Positions 14,801 to 15,789 of a DNA stretch of 15,789 nucleotides are shown piece after piece; position 1 is the stretch's first letter, and each line of letters begins with the position of its first letter. A model generated the notes under the pieces. That model did no database searches, had not been told where the DNA came from, and saw nothing but the letters and a program-made list of their open reading frames with translations. The stretch comes from an uncultured Sutterella sp. Its GTDB lineage: Bacteria; Pseudomonadota; Gammaproteobacteria; Burkholderiales; Burkholderiaceae_F. The stretch spans positions 1 to 15,789 of the forward strand of contig CAJKSP010000048.1 of NCBI GenBank assembly GCA_905202595.1, written 5' to 3'. The position numbers and the translations under genes are program-made.

Positions 14801-15789
14801 TCATGCGATCGGCAATGACCATGCGTTCGAACCGCATGGCATTTGGGATTTCTTCCGGATTTTCGTCCGGCTTCCTGCCCGTATTCATCTTTTTCATTTC
14901 CAAGATGAAGGGCGTCTTCCCGAGCTCGTCGCGAAAGTCCTTTGCGAGCGCGGCGAGATCCGAACTTGCCTCATAGCGGGCGTTCGGATGGCATTGACGG
15001 AAGTAGTAGCGCATGGCGCGCATCATGTTGACGTCTGTCGTCGCTCCGAAGGCGTCTTCAACCGACGAGCGGGAGAGATGGAGGCCTGTGGCGCGCATGG
15101 AAGCCGCCGCGAGGCTTGTGGCCGCACGGCCCTTGCGGCCGCGGATGCCGGGCCGCATGAGCTTGAGCGCCTTGCTTTTGATCGGCTCAGGCAGCTGATT
15201 CACCGATGCGAGAAAGCCGCCGTTGGCAGGCGAATCTCTGTCGATGTCGAGCGGATTGGCCAGTCCGGCTTCTGCCGCATAGAGCGAGTGCGCGCCGTAG
15301 ATGAGGGCCGGCAAAGATGTTCGAAGCGCCTGAAGCTGTCCTCCCAAGGCGTCGGCGCTCTCTGCGAAGCTTTTGGCGATGGCTTCGGCCTGATCCTGCG
15401 CCAGCCCTTGCGATGCGGCATCAGCCTGGCGGCGGGCATCGCTCTCAAGAGCCGTCATGACCGCGTCAGGGTCGGCGGCTTGAAGCGCGGCGGCAAACTG
15501 CAGCAGATGCTGCGAGGTGGGCTGCTGACGGAACGTCTGGCCCGCGGAGCGAATCCGATCGAAGGGCGAGCCGGCCGGGGCCTGGACCGCGGAAAGATCA
15601 AAGGCGGGGTCACCGGCCGCAGGCGCAGCGGCAAGTGCGGCATAGAAGCCGTTTGCCCCTAAGGCGTCAAGCGACTCAAAGGCAAGCGACAGCCGACGGA
15701 GCGGCGCCTGATCGGCGCCGGCGCCTTGGCAGTGCTGAAGGACCGCCGTGAATCGGCTCGCGAGCGCCTCGTCATCCGGGGGCATGACG
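11859..15789 (-). CDS. Second giant protein (paralog), 5' end outside window
   Basis: At least 1,309 residues run open to the right edge. The first internal Met (15785) aligns with residue about 693 of the complete paralog, so it is not the real start and about 690 residues are missing. The two align end to end with few gaps; by hand count 45 of the last 75 residues are identical. Shared blocks include DINSVDD-like NSVDDMDASLV, HGRETAVLF, RGRYVL, CHCALELTA, GCSVERLL, NNFNWEE, VPLKELVAAN, RRITGK and SASVVN. The C-terminal beta-rich domain and alpha/beta tail are both present. Synonymous sites differ widely, so the duplication is old. Predicted role as for the neighbour: a candidate giant type III effector possibly served by the same chaperone. 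Confidence 0.93.
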   Translation of the reverse strand, partial: VMPPDDEALASRFTAVLQHCQGAGADQAPLRRLSLAFESLDALGANGFYAALAAAPAAGDPAFDLSAVQAPAGSPFDRIRSAGQTFRQQPTSQHLLQFAAALQAADPDAVMTALESDARRQADAASQGLAQDQAEAIAKSFAESADALGGQLQALRTSLPALIYGAHSLYAAEAGLANPLDIDRDSPANGGFLASVNQLPEPIKSKALKLMRPGIRGRKGRAATSLAAASMRATGLHLSRSSVEDAFGATTDVNMMRAMRYYFRQCHPNARYEASSDLAALAKDFRDELGKTPFILEMKKMNTGRKPDENPEEIPNAMRFERMVIADRMKKLGIDRASLRLIKNGVSALEAAQPGRKISTSRMQGQTDGMRLMLLTYGLINSVDDMDASLVEKLLGRKPDADAGHWRLSDDDLKAMLFSAASRPMHGRETAVLFGACIDRARAKGEPSGPEEVLASLAPHEPDAADLAALPDPDAAAAAHAAYEDQKSEFKALRNLIATRWSQNSNHGRLLTFSNAEAAKMAEKLGEHFFERLSGGVKQSGIKDAAHALALSLAANAPDIAQRKRAFFAAASADRIDRGRYVLLTKAHEKAQDSADTEFELAWQKAAGWSFRHDVDLKELLQREIVPDMGSNVRIAKSASGAIRNASISSTIAAAQELDPTLKQGLRAACHCALELTAASAGCSVERLLLNNFNWEEPIDAASLTLRDDQKAVVEACINGRRQVPLKELVAANLSLFMPKPAADAYVESLTGDGGQGVCAMSREVFLRNRLLRQANYLRGVADDLQKVMSEQRSLLEVRSERSRIRHQRAAGILSGCLERMPLGKSIAIDKKGRVKVIGLKLGAEASAGASPNGAQSAAKAGFSAEASVGIDLADAVLFSKNPDGTVTVSVAKTLGASARAKLSGSAQAGAGIGIKPAKQSEVLSAEAHAGLELGANYRFKVESCVSTSEAATLIERIVSRRITGKELNSASVVNAGEVRFSATAGVSASAALGFNAQTDVVKRRSPSSVATVADGIETTQTRSWRGTETKIASKDEHGDEKAQTFTQQIETYTLPSVQAGVKIDATATAAAGIDGEVTATIARRNTPTATETTYAYSGTLSLKATASAAASISAADVLKGKKARSAGGAASFGVENAYTVVNSRLSDATVDAAKRTTCTFIAKQTEGSRAAQVGQLLRAHGLPAEKAQAVQTLVASLPAVPKSVAVESHYEPDRLNGSRLSLSELVNPAHYSPTSLVIRFEKSKSDTSLLQNAISKAGTVFGGAVDFSRSVSQSLDIEVDINALDERTLSAVKEAAAQGQKNRTDSVV

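Noticed and set aside
13776..15662. 628-codon + strand open frame opposite the partial giant gene
   Set aside because: It is a G+C-driven antisense frame. The - strand product aligns over its whole length with a paralog and the + strand translation is Arg/Gly/Cys-rich with no recognisable fold. The same applies to the long + strand frames at 9300-10544, 6264-7238 and 7470-8006.
1..15789. CRISPR arrays, tRNA or rRNA genes, complete insertion sequences
   Set aside because: I looked for regularly spaced repeats, cloverleaf-like segments and transposase frames with terminal repeats, and found none.

Overview
The window is about 15.8 kb of G+C-rich, alanine-codon-rich bacterial DNA with one AT-rich gene-free stretch around 2.5-3.1 kb. 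Gene style, Shine-Dalgarno sites, sigma70-like promoters, intrinsic terminators and a Gram-negative lipoprotein signal point to a proteobacterium. A Burkholderiales-like host, for example Sutterellaceae, is my inference from general style only and is weakly supported.

Layout. Positions 1-616 (+ strand) hold the tail of an unidentified gene cut by the window edge and a 59-residue single-span membrane protein, preceded in the same frame by a 14-codon leader ORF. A bidirectional terminator (932-964) separates these from everything else, which is on the - strand. An MFS exporter (988-2226) has its own promoter and a cluster of palindromes upstream. Positions 2446-4081 contain no gene I can defend, but they do contain helically phased repeats, a dyad and an orphan - strand terminator. 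A small lipoprotein follows (4082-4504).

The main content is 4803-15789: two giant paralogous proteins of about 2,000 residues (one complete with 1,999 aa, one cut by the window edge), about 60% identical at their C-termini. Between them lies a 180-residue protein whose size and predicted strand/helix order match class I (CesT-type) type III secretion chaperones. Each giant gene ends in a strong intrinsic terminator. The chaperone and the complete giant protein form a two-gene operon with its own promoter and an unusual palindromic hairpin between the genes.

Interpretation. The giants lack Sec signals, have Ala/Ser/Pro-rich N-termini, a very long helical body and a beta-rich C-terminal domain of alternating small residues resembling a membrane-inserting barrel. 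Together with the adjacent chaperone, this looks like a duplicated family of giant type III effectors analogous in architecture to AvrE/DspE with AvrF/DspF. No secretion apparatus is visible in the window and no sequence search could be run, so this is a hypothesis. The MFS exporter, the lipoprotein and the small + strand genes appear to be unrelated neighbours.
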